Below are positions 55,311-62,920 of a DNA stretch of 62,924 bases, one piece after another. Position numbers and translations under genes: made by a program. Source of the stretch: Streptomyces corynorhini. Its GTDB lineage: Bacteria > Actinomycetota > Actinomycetes > Streptomycetales > Streptomycetaceae. Within the stretch, counting starts at the first letter, position 1. Each line of letters opens with the position of its first letter. The notes under the pieces were generated by a model. That model worked only from the letters and a program-made list of their open reading frames with translations, did no database searches and was not told where the DNA came from. The stretch spans positions 1-62,924 of the forward strand of contig NZ_QQNA01000112.1 of assembly GCF_003346515.1 (NCBI RefSeq). The letters run 5' to 3'.

Positions 55311-55473
55311 AGGGCCTCTCGTTTGGATCATGCCGGGCTCGCGAGCCCTGGCACCGCGCCTCGCCGCGTTGTCGTCCGTCGGCCTACGCTCCGCGTGGGC
55401 TCCCTCCTCCGCCTTGCGATCCACGGCACCGGACCCCGCTCCCTCATCCGGCCTGATCCAAACGAAAGTCCCT
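55311..55473. repeat. Dispersed intergenic element with terminal inverted repeats
   Basis: The ends GTTTGGATCA (55321-55330) and TGATCCAAAC (55454-55463) are perfect inverted repeats. They extend to about 20 bp with three mismatches (AGGGCCTCTC outside on the left, GAAAGTCCCT on the right). The interior has GGGCTCGCGAGCCCT and no reading frame. I recognise this kind of sequence as a repeated intergenic element in Streptomyces; a partial copy starts this window. The right edge overlaps the stop codon of the toxin gene. Confidence 0.75.
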
Positions 55474-56131
55474 AACCACGCCAGGGCTTGTAGTGCGGGT
55501 TGTCCTGGCACTCGGCCATGATCTCGGTCTTCTTCGCCTTGTCGACCGGGCAGACCCCGACGATCAGCTCACGCGAGACACCGCCGGGGAAGGCGACCTC
55601 CTCACGGTGGGCCGCCTTGTGGGTGGCGCCGATCGTCCTGTTCACATCGATGCCGCCGGGCGCGTCGATGTAGTAGTTGAAGCCGACCGGGGCCCCCTGC
55701 TTGTAGAGGTCGTGGTCGTAGGTCGCCGAGACGTACGGCGAGTCCTGGCCCGCCAGGACGTGCTGCGTCACGTCGTACGCGCCGGTGAGCGGCGCCTTCG
55801 GCAGGAAGCCCTGCTCGAAGACGATCTCGGGCGCCCGGCTCTCCGCGCGGTAGAGCTGCTTGCAGTCGGCGCGCCAGACCGGTGCCGGGCTGATGCGGTC
55901 CGCCTCGACGCCGCGGTCCGCCGCGGCGAACAGCGGGTCGGTGACGGACGGGCACAGGTCGGTGGGCCGGGGGGCCTCGGACGTGCCGGAGGTGCCGGAG
56001 GCGGGCGTGGGGTCCGCCGTCGGGTCCGGGGCGGTGTCGATGGCGGAGGCGGAGGCGGAGGCCGTCAGGAGTACGGCGCTGACGGACAGGGCGAGCGCGG
56101 CGGCCCGCCGCCGGTTGCGTGAGGCGATCAT
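55472..56131 (-). CDS. Secreted pierisin/ScARP-like ADP-ribosyltransferase
   Basis: A 219-residue exported protein with signal peptide RRRAAALALSVSAVLLTASASA. The mono-ADP-ribosyltransferase fold has Arg95 (QLYRAESRAPEIVFEQGF), the STS-like strand SPYVSATYDHDLY (Ser135-Ala-Thr) and YYIDAPGGIDVNRTIG. The catalytic Glu178 is in HREEVAFPGGV. Four Cys (60, 90, 194, 208) could form two disulfides. It corresponds to ScARP (SCO5461) and scabin, which modify guanine nucleosides or DNA. The position two before the catalytic Glu is normally Gln; here it is Arg176, which may change target or activity. GGAGGG lies eight bases before ATG 56131. Confidence 0.85.
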   Translation of the reverse strand: MIASRNRRRAAALALSVSAVLLTASASASAIDTAPDPTADPTPASGTSGTSEAPRPTDLCPSVTDPLFAAADRGVEADRISPAPVWRADCKQLYRAESRAPEIVFEQGFLPKAPLTGAYDVTQHVLAGQDSPYVSATYDHDLYKQGAPVGFNYYIDAPGGIDVNRTIGATHKAAHREEVAFPGGVSRELIVGVCPVDKAKKTEIMAECQDNPHYKPWRG

Positions 56132-56228
56132 GGGATGCACCCTCCACGTCGTACGGCGGCGGGCCGTGGACCGCCACCCGTTCGGGGGCGTGTCGGGCGG
56201 AACGCTGCCCGGGGCACGGCGAGTTGGG

Positions 56229-57470
56229 TCAGCGGAAGACTCCCGTGTGGCCCAGCGAGTAGCGGCCGGGCTGCGGGTAGACCGCCAGTCCGTGCGGTCC
56301 GCCGCCGACCGGGATCCGGGCGAGCTGCTTACCGGTGACGGTGTCGATCGCGTACACCTCGGAGTCGTAGCGCCCGGCCAGCCACAGGACCTTGCCGTCG
56401 GCCGAGACGCCGCCCATGTCGGGGCTGCCGCCCTCGGGCAGGTGCCACTTCTTGGTGAGCCGGTTCTTGGGGAAGTCGAAGATCGAGATGGTGCCCTCGC
56501 CCCGGTTGGAGATGTACATCTCCTTGGAGTCGCGGCTGACGTACAGCCCGTGGCAGCCCTCACCGGTGGGCAGCAGCTTGGGGGTGGTGAACGTGTCGCC
56601 GTTCAGCACCCACATGCCGTGCGCCATCATGTCGGCGATGTAGAACGTCCTGCCGTCGGGCGAGATCTTCACGTCCTGCGGCATGGCGCCGTCGAAGGGC
56701 AGCTCCTGCTGTCCGATGACCTTCATCTTCTCCGTGTCGACCTTGAGGAGTTCACCGGAGAACTCGCACGAGACGATGAAGTAGCGGCCGTCGGCGGAGA
56801 AGTCCGCGTGGTTGACGCCCGCACAGGTGACCGGCAACGTCTTCTTGATCTCCATGGTGTGCGGGTCCCGGAAGACCAGTTCGCGGTCGAGCGAGGCCAT
56901 GACGATCGCGTACTTGCCGTTGGGCGTGAAGTACAGGTTGTACGGGTCGTGTACGTCGACGGGCTCGCCCGCCTCGCCGGTGGCGGGGTTGATCGGGGTG
57001 AGCGTGTGGCCGCGGTTGTTGTTGACCCAGAGGGTCTTGAGGTCCCAGGACGGGACGACGTGCTGCGGCTGGCGGCCGACGTCGATGGTGTCGATGACCT
57101 GGTACGTCGCCGGGTCGATGACGGAGACGGTGTCGGAGTTGGTGTTCGGGACGTAGACCCGTGCGGGGAAGCCCTTGACGACGGGGGACAGCATCCCCGG
57201 CCGGTCGGCGGCGTAGATGTCCTTGGGGTCCTGCACCGGCGGCATCCCGGGCAGTCCCGGGGGCGCCGTCACCCGGGGAACGGCCGGGCGGGCGGCGGCC
57301 TTGGTCGCGGCCGTCTCCGTACGCGCGCCGTCGTCGGCGCCGCCGCAGCCCGCGAGGAGCGCGAGGGTGGCGGTCAGGGCGAGCGCGGTGGTACGGGTGG
57401 CGGGAAAGGCGCGCGCGGTACGGGGGGCGCGGCGCGCGGGCCGGGCGGTGGGGGGAGGCATCCGGTGCAT
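56229..57470 (-). CDS. YVTN-type beta-propeller lipoprotein
   Basis: A 413-residue exported lipoprotein. After a basic N-terminus the signal ALALTATLALLAGC ends in a lipobox. The mature part is a seven-bladed propeller with repeated YVTN-like units such as RVYVPNTNSDTVSVIDPATYQVIDTIDVGRQPQHV, given here by its core VPNTNSDTVSVIDPATY, and MYISNRGEGTISIFD. Conserved HGL and PHGLAVYP loops resemble metal- or cofactor-binding propellers such as nitrous oxide reductase-like proteins. The start codon overlaps the deacetylase stop by one base (TGATG), so both are coexpressed. Function is unknown. Confidence 0.82.
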   Translation of the reverse strand: MHRMPPPTARPARRAPRTARAFPATRTTALALTATLALLAGCGGADDGARTETAATKAAARPAVPRVTAPPGLPGMPPVQDPKDIYAADRPGMLSPVVKGFPARVYVPNTNSDTVSVIDPATYQVIDTIDVGRQPQHVVPSWDLKTLWVNNNRGHTLTPINPATGEAGEPVDVHDPYNLYFTPNGKYAIVMASLDRELVFRDPHTMEIKKTLPVTCAGVNHADFSADGRYFIVSCEFSGELLKVDTEKMKVIGQQELPFDGAMPQDVKISPDGRTFYIADMMAHGMWVLNGDTFTTPKLLPTGEGCHGLYVSRDSKEMYISNRGEGTISIFDFPKNRLTKKWHLPEGGSPDMGGVSADGKVLWLAGRYDSEVYAIDTVTGKQLARIPVGGGPHGLAVYPQPGRYSLGHTGVFR

Positions 57471-58276
57471 CAGGTCAACAGCTCCGTGGTCGTCACCGCG
57501 CGCATGCCGCGGCGTTTCAGTGCGTCGAGGAGGGCGGGCAGCGCGGCGACCGTGTCCGCGTAGCCGAAGTGCAGGCTCACCACCGAGCCGTTGCGGATCT
57601 CGTCGGTGACGGCGCGCGTGACGGCGGTGGCGCCCGGCGAGGTGAAGTCGAGGGAGTCGACGTCGTACGAGAGGACGTGCGGGTAGCCGGCCCGCGCGGC
57701 GAGCCGCCGCACCAGCTCGGTGGCGTGCTGGGTGCGCGAGGGGCGGAACCAGGTCCCGATGGAGCCGGTGAGCCGCCGCAGCCGGTCGGCGCAGCCGACG
57801 ATCTCCGCGTACGCCCGCTCCTCGTCCATCTCGGAGATGTCGACGTGGTGCAGCGTGTGGTTGCCGAGGTCGTGGCCGCCGTCGAGGATCCGGCGGGCGA
57901 GCGCGGGATGTTCGTCGAGCCATGTGCCGACGGCGAGGACGGTGACGTGGGCTCCGGCGCGTTCCGCTTCGGCCAGCAGGGCGGTGGCGGTGGCGGGGTC
58001 GCCCTGGCCGTGGAAGGTGAGCGCGACTCCGGGGCGGTCGCGCGGGCCGTGTTCGATCTCGGCGGGCAGGCCGGGGAACCTCCGGGGCGCGGGGGCGGCC
58101 TGGGCGACGGGGCGCGACCCGCCGGTACGGGAGCCGGTGGCGGACGGGGAGCCTGACGGGACGGCGGACGGCGGTACGGAGTCGGAAGCACCGTCCGTAC
58201 AGCCGGTGGCCAGGGCGCCCGTGACGGCCACTCCGGCTGCTGCGCGCAGCGCACTGCGACGGTCGATCGGAATCAC
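57470..58276 (-). CDS. Polysaccharide deacetylase-like lipoprotein with divergent first motif
   Basis: A 268-residue NodB-fold protein with an RR-containing signal ending in lipobox LATGC, then a Ser/Gly/Pro linker. The NodB motifs are only partly kept: motif 1 reads VALTFHGQGDP instead of TFDDGP, so the catalytic Asp position is His/Gly. Motif 2 is intact (HDLGNHTLHHVDI, the HxxxxH metal pair). Motif 3 is WFRPSRTQH rather than RPPYG. This points to a divergent subfamily with altered chemistry or no activity. It pairs with the propeller lipoprotein gene. Upstream, 131 nt separate it from an inverted-repeat element. Confidence 0.8.
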   Translation of the reverse strand: MIPIDRRSALRAAAGVAVTGALATGCTDGASDSVPPSAVPSGSPSATGSRTGGSRPVAQAAPAPRRFPGLPAEIEHGPRDRPGVALTFHGQGDPATATALLAEAERAGAHVTVLAVGTWLDEHPALARRILDGGHDLGNHTLHHVDISEMDEERAYAEIVGCADRLRRLTGSIGTWFRPSRTQHATELVRRLAARAGYPHVLSYDVDSLDFTSPGATAVTRAVTDEIRNGSVVSLHFGYADTVAALPALLDALKRRGMRAVTTTELLT

Positions 58277-58407
58277 GCCCCCATTTAAGGGGGAAGGCGC
58301 GGGAATTCGCGGGGGAAGGAGCGGGAAAGAGAACGATTGACCCTTTTGGAGCCTTTGTGCGATCGCGGAATCGCTCCGGGCGGGACCGTCACGCGTCGGG
58401 TCGGCTC

Positions 58408-58572
58408 AGAGCCTGTCGGGTGACCTACGATCGGAAAGCGGACGCGGTCTGGTGCGTGCGATTCCAAGGCGCCGGAGTGTCCTCGTAGCGGAGCTACTAG
58501 GGCATTTCGGCAACGCGGGAAGCGTGCGGGCCAGGGCGTGGCCGCCCGATCAGAGGTCACCCGACAGGCTCT
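58408..58572. mobile_element. MITE-like element with 19-bp perfect terminal inverted repeats
   Basis: AGAGCCTGTCGGGTGACCT (58408-58426) is repeated as an exact inverted copy at 58554-58572. The 127 bp between have no reading frame. Interior text such as GCCGGAGTGTCCTCGTAGCG and ATTTCGGCAACGCGGGAA resembles a short repeated element I recall from many Streptomyces genomes. Its right end touches the stop codon of the ATPase gene at 58572, as if it inserted exactly at the gene end. No transposase is seen, so it would be non-autonomous. Confidence 0.7.
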
Positions 58573-59096
58573 CAGGGGGGCTGGCGGTCGGCGATCCGCA
58601 TCTCGAACCAGGTGGTCTTGCCGCGCGGCAGCAGATCCACTCCCCAGCGGTCGGAGAGCTTGTCCACCAGGAACAGGCCCCGCCCGCTGGTGTCCATCTC
58701 CCGCACCGGCATCAGACACGGCAGCCCGCGCGAGGGGTCGCGCACCTCGATCCGGATCCAGCCGCGCCTGCGCAGCATCCGTAACCCGAAGACCCGCGCC
58801 CCGGTGTGGCGTACGGCGTTGCCGACGAGTTCCGAGACGAGCAGCACGGCGTGCTCCGCGGTCTGGGGCGAGAGGGCCCACTGACGCAGCACCACCGAGT
58901 GCGTGATCCGGCGGGCGGCCGAAGCGGACTCGGGCCGGGAGGGTAAGCGGACTTCCGCCTCGGTCGGATTGCCGAACAATTCCAGCGCGCTGAGCGCCTG
59001 TTCGTCCTTGCCGGACGGTATCCACCGCCCAGCGGTCGCGCCGCCGCGCTGCCGCGGCTGCTCCACATCCTCCAGGCCCGCCATGTCTCCCATCAT
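58572..59096 (-). CDS. RsbW-like serine kinase-type ATPase (HATPase_c_2)
   Basis: A 174-residue single-domain GHKL ATPase of the kind that is abundant in Streptomyces as anti-sigma or anti-anti-sigma kinases. The N box is LLVSELVGNAVRHTGA and the G1 region is REMDTSGRGLFLVDKLSDRWGV, followed by GKTTWFEM. An N-terminal 40 residues are variable. The start is uncertain: ATG 59096 or 59093 lack a ribosome binding site, and ATG 59084 lies too near GGGAG. No sigma factor gene is close. The stop codon abuts the MITE-like element. The 273-nt gap upstream (59097-59369) has several GC hairpins but no gene. Confidence 0.8.
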   Translation of the reverse strand: MMGDMAGLEDVEQPRQRGGATAGRWIPSGKDEQALSALELFGNPTEAEVRLPSRPESASAARRITHSVVLRQWALSPQTAEHAVLLVSELVGNAVRHTGARVFGLRMLRRRGWIRIEVRDPSRGLPCLMPVREMDTSGRGLFLVDKLSDRWGVDLLPRGKTTWFEMRIADRQPP

Positions 59097-59369
59097 GGCC
59101 GCACAGAGCCATTTCCGGGGGCGTTCCAGGGGAATCGACCCCCCGGAACGAGTGACTCCGGGGGGCCTTCGACGCATATGCCGTTGGCAGTGCTGTTCCC
59201 CACACACCCATTCTGACCTGCGGTAACGACGAGCGTCAAAATGATCACCGGGCGTTAATACGGGAATTCACTTAAGGCCGTCTTAAGCCCCGGCTAAGTC
59301 GGTCGCCGAGTTGACGCCACGACTCCGCGTATCCCACACGCGCACGCTCCGTGTCCAACGGGTCCGCTC

Positions 59370-60140
59370 TCAGAGGAACTTGGCCTTGCCCGGCCCGTCC
59401 TCCACGAACGACCGCATGCCGCGCTCACGGTCCTCGGTGGCGAACAGCCCGGCGAACCAGGTGCGTTCGATCGCGAGGCCGCTCTCCAGGTCGGTCTCCA
59501 GCCCCGTGTCCACCGACTCCTTGGCGGCCCGCAGCGCCAGCGCCGGGCCCCGGGCGAGCTGCGCGGCCCACGCGTGCGCCTGCTCGTACACCTCGGCCGC
59601 CGGGACCACCCGGTCGACCAGGCCGAGCGACAGCGCCTCGTCCGCCCTGACCTGACGGCCGGTGAAGATGAGGTCCTTCGCCCGCGACGGGCCGATCAGC
59701 CGGGCGAGCCGCTGGGTGCCGCCCGCGCCCGGGATCAGCCCGAGCAGGATCTCCGGCTGGCCGAGCTTCGCGTTGTCCCCGGCGATCCGGAAGTCGGCGC
59801 AGAGCGCCAGCTCGCAGCCGCCGCCCAGCGCGTAACCGGTGACCGCCGCGATCACGGGCTTGGGGATACGGGCGACGGCGGTGAACGACTCCTGGAGCGC
59901 CCGGGAGCGCACCACCATCGCCGCGTGGTCCATCTCCCGCATCTCCTTGATGTCGGCGCCGGCCGCGAAGACCTTCTCGCCGCCGTACAGGATCACGGAG
60001 CGCACGTCGTCCCGCCGCCCGGCCTCCTCGGCCAGCTCGCGCAGCCGGTCCTGGAGGGAGATGTCGAGCGCGTTCATCGGAGGGCGGTCGAGCCGGATCG
60101 TACCGACGCCGCCGGAGACTTCCAGATTCACATGGGCCAT
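59370..60140 (-). CDS. Enoyl-CoA hydratase/isomerase family protein
   Basis: A 256-residue crotonase-fold enzyme of fatty acid or related acyl-CoA metabolism. The oxyanion hole residues lie in VFAAGADIKEM and VTGYALGGGCELALCADFRIAG. The catalytic Glu region is GQPEILLGLIPGAGGTQRL, with both Glu-type positions seen (PEI and the following turn). GRQVRADEALSLGLVDRVVP follows. The length is typical. ATG at 60140 is chosen over the longer frame; the upstream site is weak. It is followed only by the RsbW-like gene 273 nt on and has no operon partner. Confidence 0.9.
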   Translation of the reverse strand: MAHVNLEVSGGVGTIRLDRPPMNALDISLQDRLRELAEEAGRRDDVRSVILYGGEKVFAAGADIKEMREMDHAAMVVRSRALQESFTAVARIPKPVIAAVTGYALGGGCELALCADFRIAGDNAKLGQPEILLGLIPGAGGTQRLARLIGPSRAKDLIFTGRQVRADEALSLGLVDRVVPAAEVYEQAHAWAAQLARGPALALRAAKESVDTGLETDLESGLAIERTWFAGLFATEDRERGMRSFVEDGPGKAKFL

Positions 60141-60200
60141 ACCCCACAGATTAAGACCGCCCGGCAAATGGGGGGCGGTCTCACGCCCGTTCACGACAAG

Positions 60201-60237
60201 GGGCCCGGCGCACGGTCGTTCTCCGTGTGCCGGGCCC
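60201..60237 (-). terminator. Terminator after the first L,D-transpeptidase gene
   Basis: GGGCCCGGCGCACGG and CCGTGTGCCGGGCCC pair over 15 bp with one G-T wobble and a 7-base loop, 21 nt past the stop at 60259. Confidence 0.75.
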
Positions 60238-60258
60238 GCTCGCGATGTACCCGCCGTA

Positions 60259-61554
60259 CTACTTCGTCCACTCCGCCCAGGACATGTTCCAGCCGTTGAG
60301 ACCGTTGTCCGGGGCGATCTGCTTGTCGTTGGAGTTCTTCACGATCACCACGTCACCGATGATCGAGGCGTTGTACATCCACGCCGAAGGCGTGCCGTTG
60401 TCGCCGCCGCCCCGGATGTCCCGCAGCCCCACGCAGCCGTGGCTGACGTTCGCGGAGCCGAAGGTGCCCGCGGAGGCCCAGTAGTTGCCGTGCATGAAGG
60501 TGCCCGAGGTGGACAGGCGCATCGCGTGCGGCACGTCCTTGATGTCGTACTCGCCGCCGAAGCCCACCGTCGCGCCGTCCATCCGGGTCACCGCGTACTT
60601 CTCGCTGATGACCATCTGGCCGTTGTACGTGGTGGTCGAGGGGGCGCCGGCCGTGATCGGGATGGTCTTGATCAGCTTGCCGTCGCGCACCACCTTCATC
60701 GTCTTGGCGCTCGCGTCCACGGTGGAGACCTGGCTGCGGCCGATGGTGAAGGAGAACGACTTGGCCTGCTTGCCGTAGACCCCGGGGCGGCCCTCGACGC
60801 CGTCGAGGTTGAGCTTGACCGTCACCTTCGTACCGGGCGCCCAGTACTTCTCGGGGCGGATGTCCAGCCGGTCGTTGCCGAACCAGTGGCCCTCGACCGG
60901 CACGGACGGCTTCGTCGTCACGGTGATCGCCTTCTCCACCGCCTCGGGCGAGGTGATGCCCCGCGTGAAGTTGAGGGAGACCGGCATCCCCACGCCGACC
61001 GTGGAGCCGTCCTCGGGGGTGTACTGCCCGATGAACGTGTTCTTCGGTACGAGGGTGGTGAACGTGGTGTCCTTGGCAGACTCGCGGCCGTCCGCGTCCT
61101 TGGCGGTCGCGTGCACCCGGTACTTGGTGGCCCCGGCCAGGTGCTGGAGCGGCTCCCAGGCGGCGCCGTCGGCGGAGACCTTGCCCTCGACGGCCGTGCC
61201 CTTGTCGTCCTCGACCTTGACGGAGGTCAGCTTGCCGTCGGCGGCGGAGACCTTGAGGGCGCCGGTGGTGGCCACGTCGTCGGCCTTGTCCTTCGGCGCG
61301 ACCGTCACCACCGCCACCGACGCGGTGTTCCCGACGCTCCCCGCGCCCTTGCCGCCCTTGCCGTCCCTTTCGCCGGAGTCCCCGCTCGCGCCGCCGCCGC
61401 ACGCGGTGGCCAGCAGAAGCAGGGCGCCCATCAGGGCGGCGGGCGCCCCGGTGCGCCGCAGTCCGCGCCCGGTCCGCCGTTCCCGTGCTCCGCGCGGTCC
61501 CCGGTCGCCCGGACGCACTTCGGAAGCCCCCGATATCGGCAGCTTGTTCCCCAT
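60259..61554 (-). CDS. L,D-transpeptidase lipoprotein (Ig-like plus YkuD)
   Basis: A 431-residue cell-wall enzyme that makes 3-3 crosslinks in peptidoglycan. It has a basic N-terminus, a signal ending in lipobox LLATAC, and a Gly/Asp linker. Two Ig-like domains follow (about 75-180 and 180-290, with TFTTLVPKNTFIGQYTPEDGSTVGVGMPVSLNF given here by its core FIGQYTPEDG). A YkuD domain from about 290 follows. Catalytic features are HGNYWASAGTFGSANVSHGCVGLRD with the SHGC motif Cys. AGGGGAG seven bases before ATG 61554 supports the start. It resembles actinobacterial LdtMt2-like proteins. Its paralogue lies upstream. Confidence 0.92.
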   Translation of the reverse strand: MGNKLPISGASEVRPGDRGPRGARERRTGRGLRRTGAPAALMGALLLLATACGGGASGDSGERDGKGGKGAGSVGNTASVAVVTVAPKDKADDVATTGALKVSAADGKLTSVKVEDDKGTAVEGKVSADGAAWEPLQHLAGATKYRVHATAKDADGRESAKDTTFTTLVPKNTFIGQYTPEDGSTVGVGMPVSLNFTRGITSPEAVEKAITVTTKPSVPVEGHWFGNDRLDIRPEKYWAPGTKVTVKLNLDGVEGRPGVYGKQAKSFSFTIGRSQVSTVDASAKTMKVVRDGKLIKTIPITAGAPSTTTYNGQMVISEKYAVTRMDGATVGFGGEYDIKDVPHAMRLSTSGTFMHGNYWASAGTFGSANVSHGCVGLRDIRGGGDNGTPSAWMYNASIIGDVVIVKNSNDKQIAPDNGLNGWNMSWAEWTK

Positions 61555-61823
61555 GATCGTCTCCCCTCGCACGGCCTGGCCCCGCCACGGCCCGCACTAC
61601 CGCGCGTCCAGTGCACGCGCACGGCGTTAGATAACCACACCGGAGGTCCCGCGCAGACCTGCGGAATGTCACCATTCGGTCCCAACCGGCTCGGGACGGC
61701 GCAGGTCAACGCGGCATGACGGCCCCTCAGCCCCCATTTGGCCGGGGAGGAAACGATCAGAACGCGATCGGGGAGCGGCCGGGAAGACGACCGGAGGCAC
61801 GGCCGGTGGAGGCGAGGCGGTCA

Positions 61824-61849
61824 GCCGTCGGCTGTCGACGGCCGACGGC
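61824..61849 (-). terminator. Terminator after the second L,D-transpeptidase gene
   Basis: GCCGTCGGC and GCCGACGGC form a 9-bp stem with loop TGTCGACG, 19 nt past the stop. The whole 61555-61867 gap (313 nt) holds this and the promoter region of the downstream paralogue but no gene that I can support. Confidence 0.5.
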
Positions 61850-61867
61850 CCTCGGCCGACGGGGCGG

Positions 61868-62920
61868 TCAGCGCAGGGCGGAGCCCGCCCGCCACCGGTT
61901 CCAGTCCAGGTTCCAGCCGCCGAGCCCGTTGTCGGCGGCGACCGTACGGTCCTTGGAGTTGACCACCTCCACGACGTCACCGATCAGGGTCCGCTCGAAG
62001 AACCAGCCCGCCGGGGTGTCGGGGCCACCGCCCTTGACGTCCCGCAGTCCGACGCAGCCGTGGCTCACGTTCTCCGAGCCGAAGGTCTCCGAGTCCGCCC
62101 AGTAATTGCCGTGCAGGAACGTCCCCGAGGTGGTGAGCCGTACGGCGTGCGGCACGTCCTTGATGTCGTACTCGCCGCCGAACCCGACCGTCCTGCCGTC
62201 CATGCGCGTGACGTCGTACAACTCGGTGACCACCATCTTCCCGTTGTACGTGGTGTTGTTCGGGGCGCCCGCCGTGATCGGTACGGTCGACAGCAGATCC
62301 CCGTCGCGCCGCACCTCCATGGTGTGCTTCGCCGCGTCGACGAGGGAGACCTGGGAGCGGCCGACCGTGAAGGCGAACGTCTTGTGCTGGATGCCGAAGA
62401 CGCCCGGCGCCGCCTGGACGTCCCGCAGGGCCAGTTCGACGGTGACCTCGGTGCCCGGCTCCCAGTACTCCCTGGGCCGGAAGTCCAGGCGCTGGTCGCC
62501 GAACCAGTGGCCCGCGATCTCCACCTCGGGGTCCGCGGTGACCTTGATGGCGCGTTCGACGGCGACGCGGTCCCGGATCTTACGGTTGAAGTCGAAGGAG
62601 ATGATCATTCCGGTACCGACGGTCGACCGGTTCTCCGGGGAGAAGTAGCCGATGAACCGGTCCGTGGGCACCGCCGTCGTGAAGGTGGTGTGCCGGGCCG
62701 AGCGGCGGCCCGCGGCGTCGACGGCCACGGCGTCCACGCTGTACTTGGCGGCGAGCGCGACCCGCGCCCCGCTCCGGGGCGCCCAGGAGCGGCCGTCCTC
62801 GGAGATCCGTCCGGGCAGCTCCTTCGGCTGGGCGTCCTCGATCTGGGTCACCCTGACCCGTTCCAGTCGGCCGTCGGGCACCGTCACCTCGACCGGGTCC
62901 GTACGGCCGACTGGAACGGG
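61868..62920 (-). CDS. Second L,D-transpeptidase, incomplete at the window end
   Basis: Coding text from the stop at 61868 covers the end of the first Ig-like domain, the second (TDRFIGYFSPENRSTVGTGM) and the whole YkuD domain (HGNYWADSETFGSENVSHGCVGLRDVKGG with the SHGC Cys). It is clearly paralogous to the neighbour over its full visible length, for example GFGGEYDIKDVPHA in both. The signal peptide and first domain should lie beyond the window. An in-frame TGA appears at 62921-62923, but the last 22 bases are an inverted copy of 62853-62874, so this stop is probably an artefact. GTG 62887 is not taken as the true start. Confidence 0.8.
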   Translation of the reverse strand, partial: PVPVGRTDPVEVTVPDGRLERVRVTQIEDAQPKELPGRISEDGRSWAPRSGARVALAAKYSVDAVAVDAAGRRSARHTTFTTAVPTDRFIGYFSPENRSTVGTGMIISFDFNRKIRDRVAVERAIKVTADPEVEIAGHWFGDQRLDFRPREYWEPGTEVTVELALRDVQAAPGVFGIQHKTFAFTVGRSQVSLVDAAKHTMEVRRDGDLLSTVPITAGAPNNTTYNGKMVVTELYDVTRMDGRTVGFGGEYDIKDVPHAVRLTTSGTFLHGNYWADSETFGSENVSHGCVGLRDVKGGGPDTPAGWFFERTLIGDVVEVVNSKDRTVAADNGLGGWNLDWNRWRAGSALR

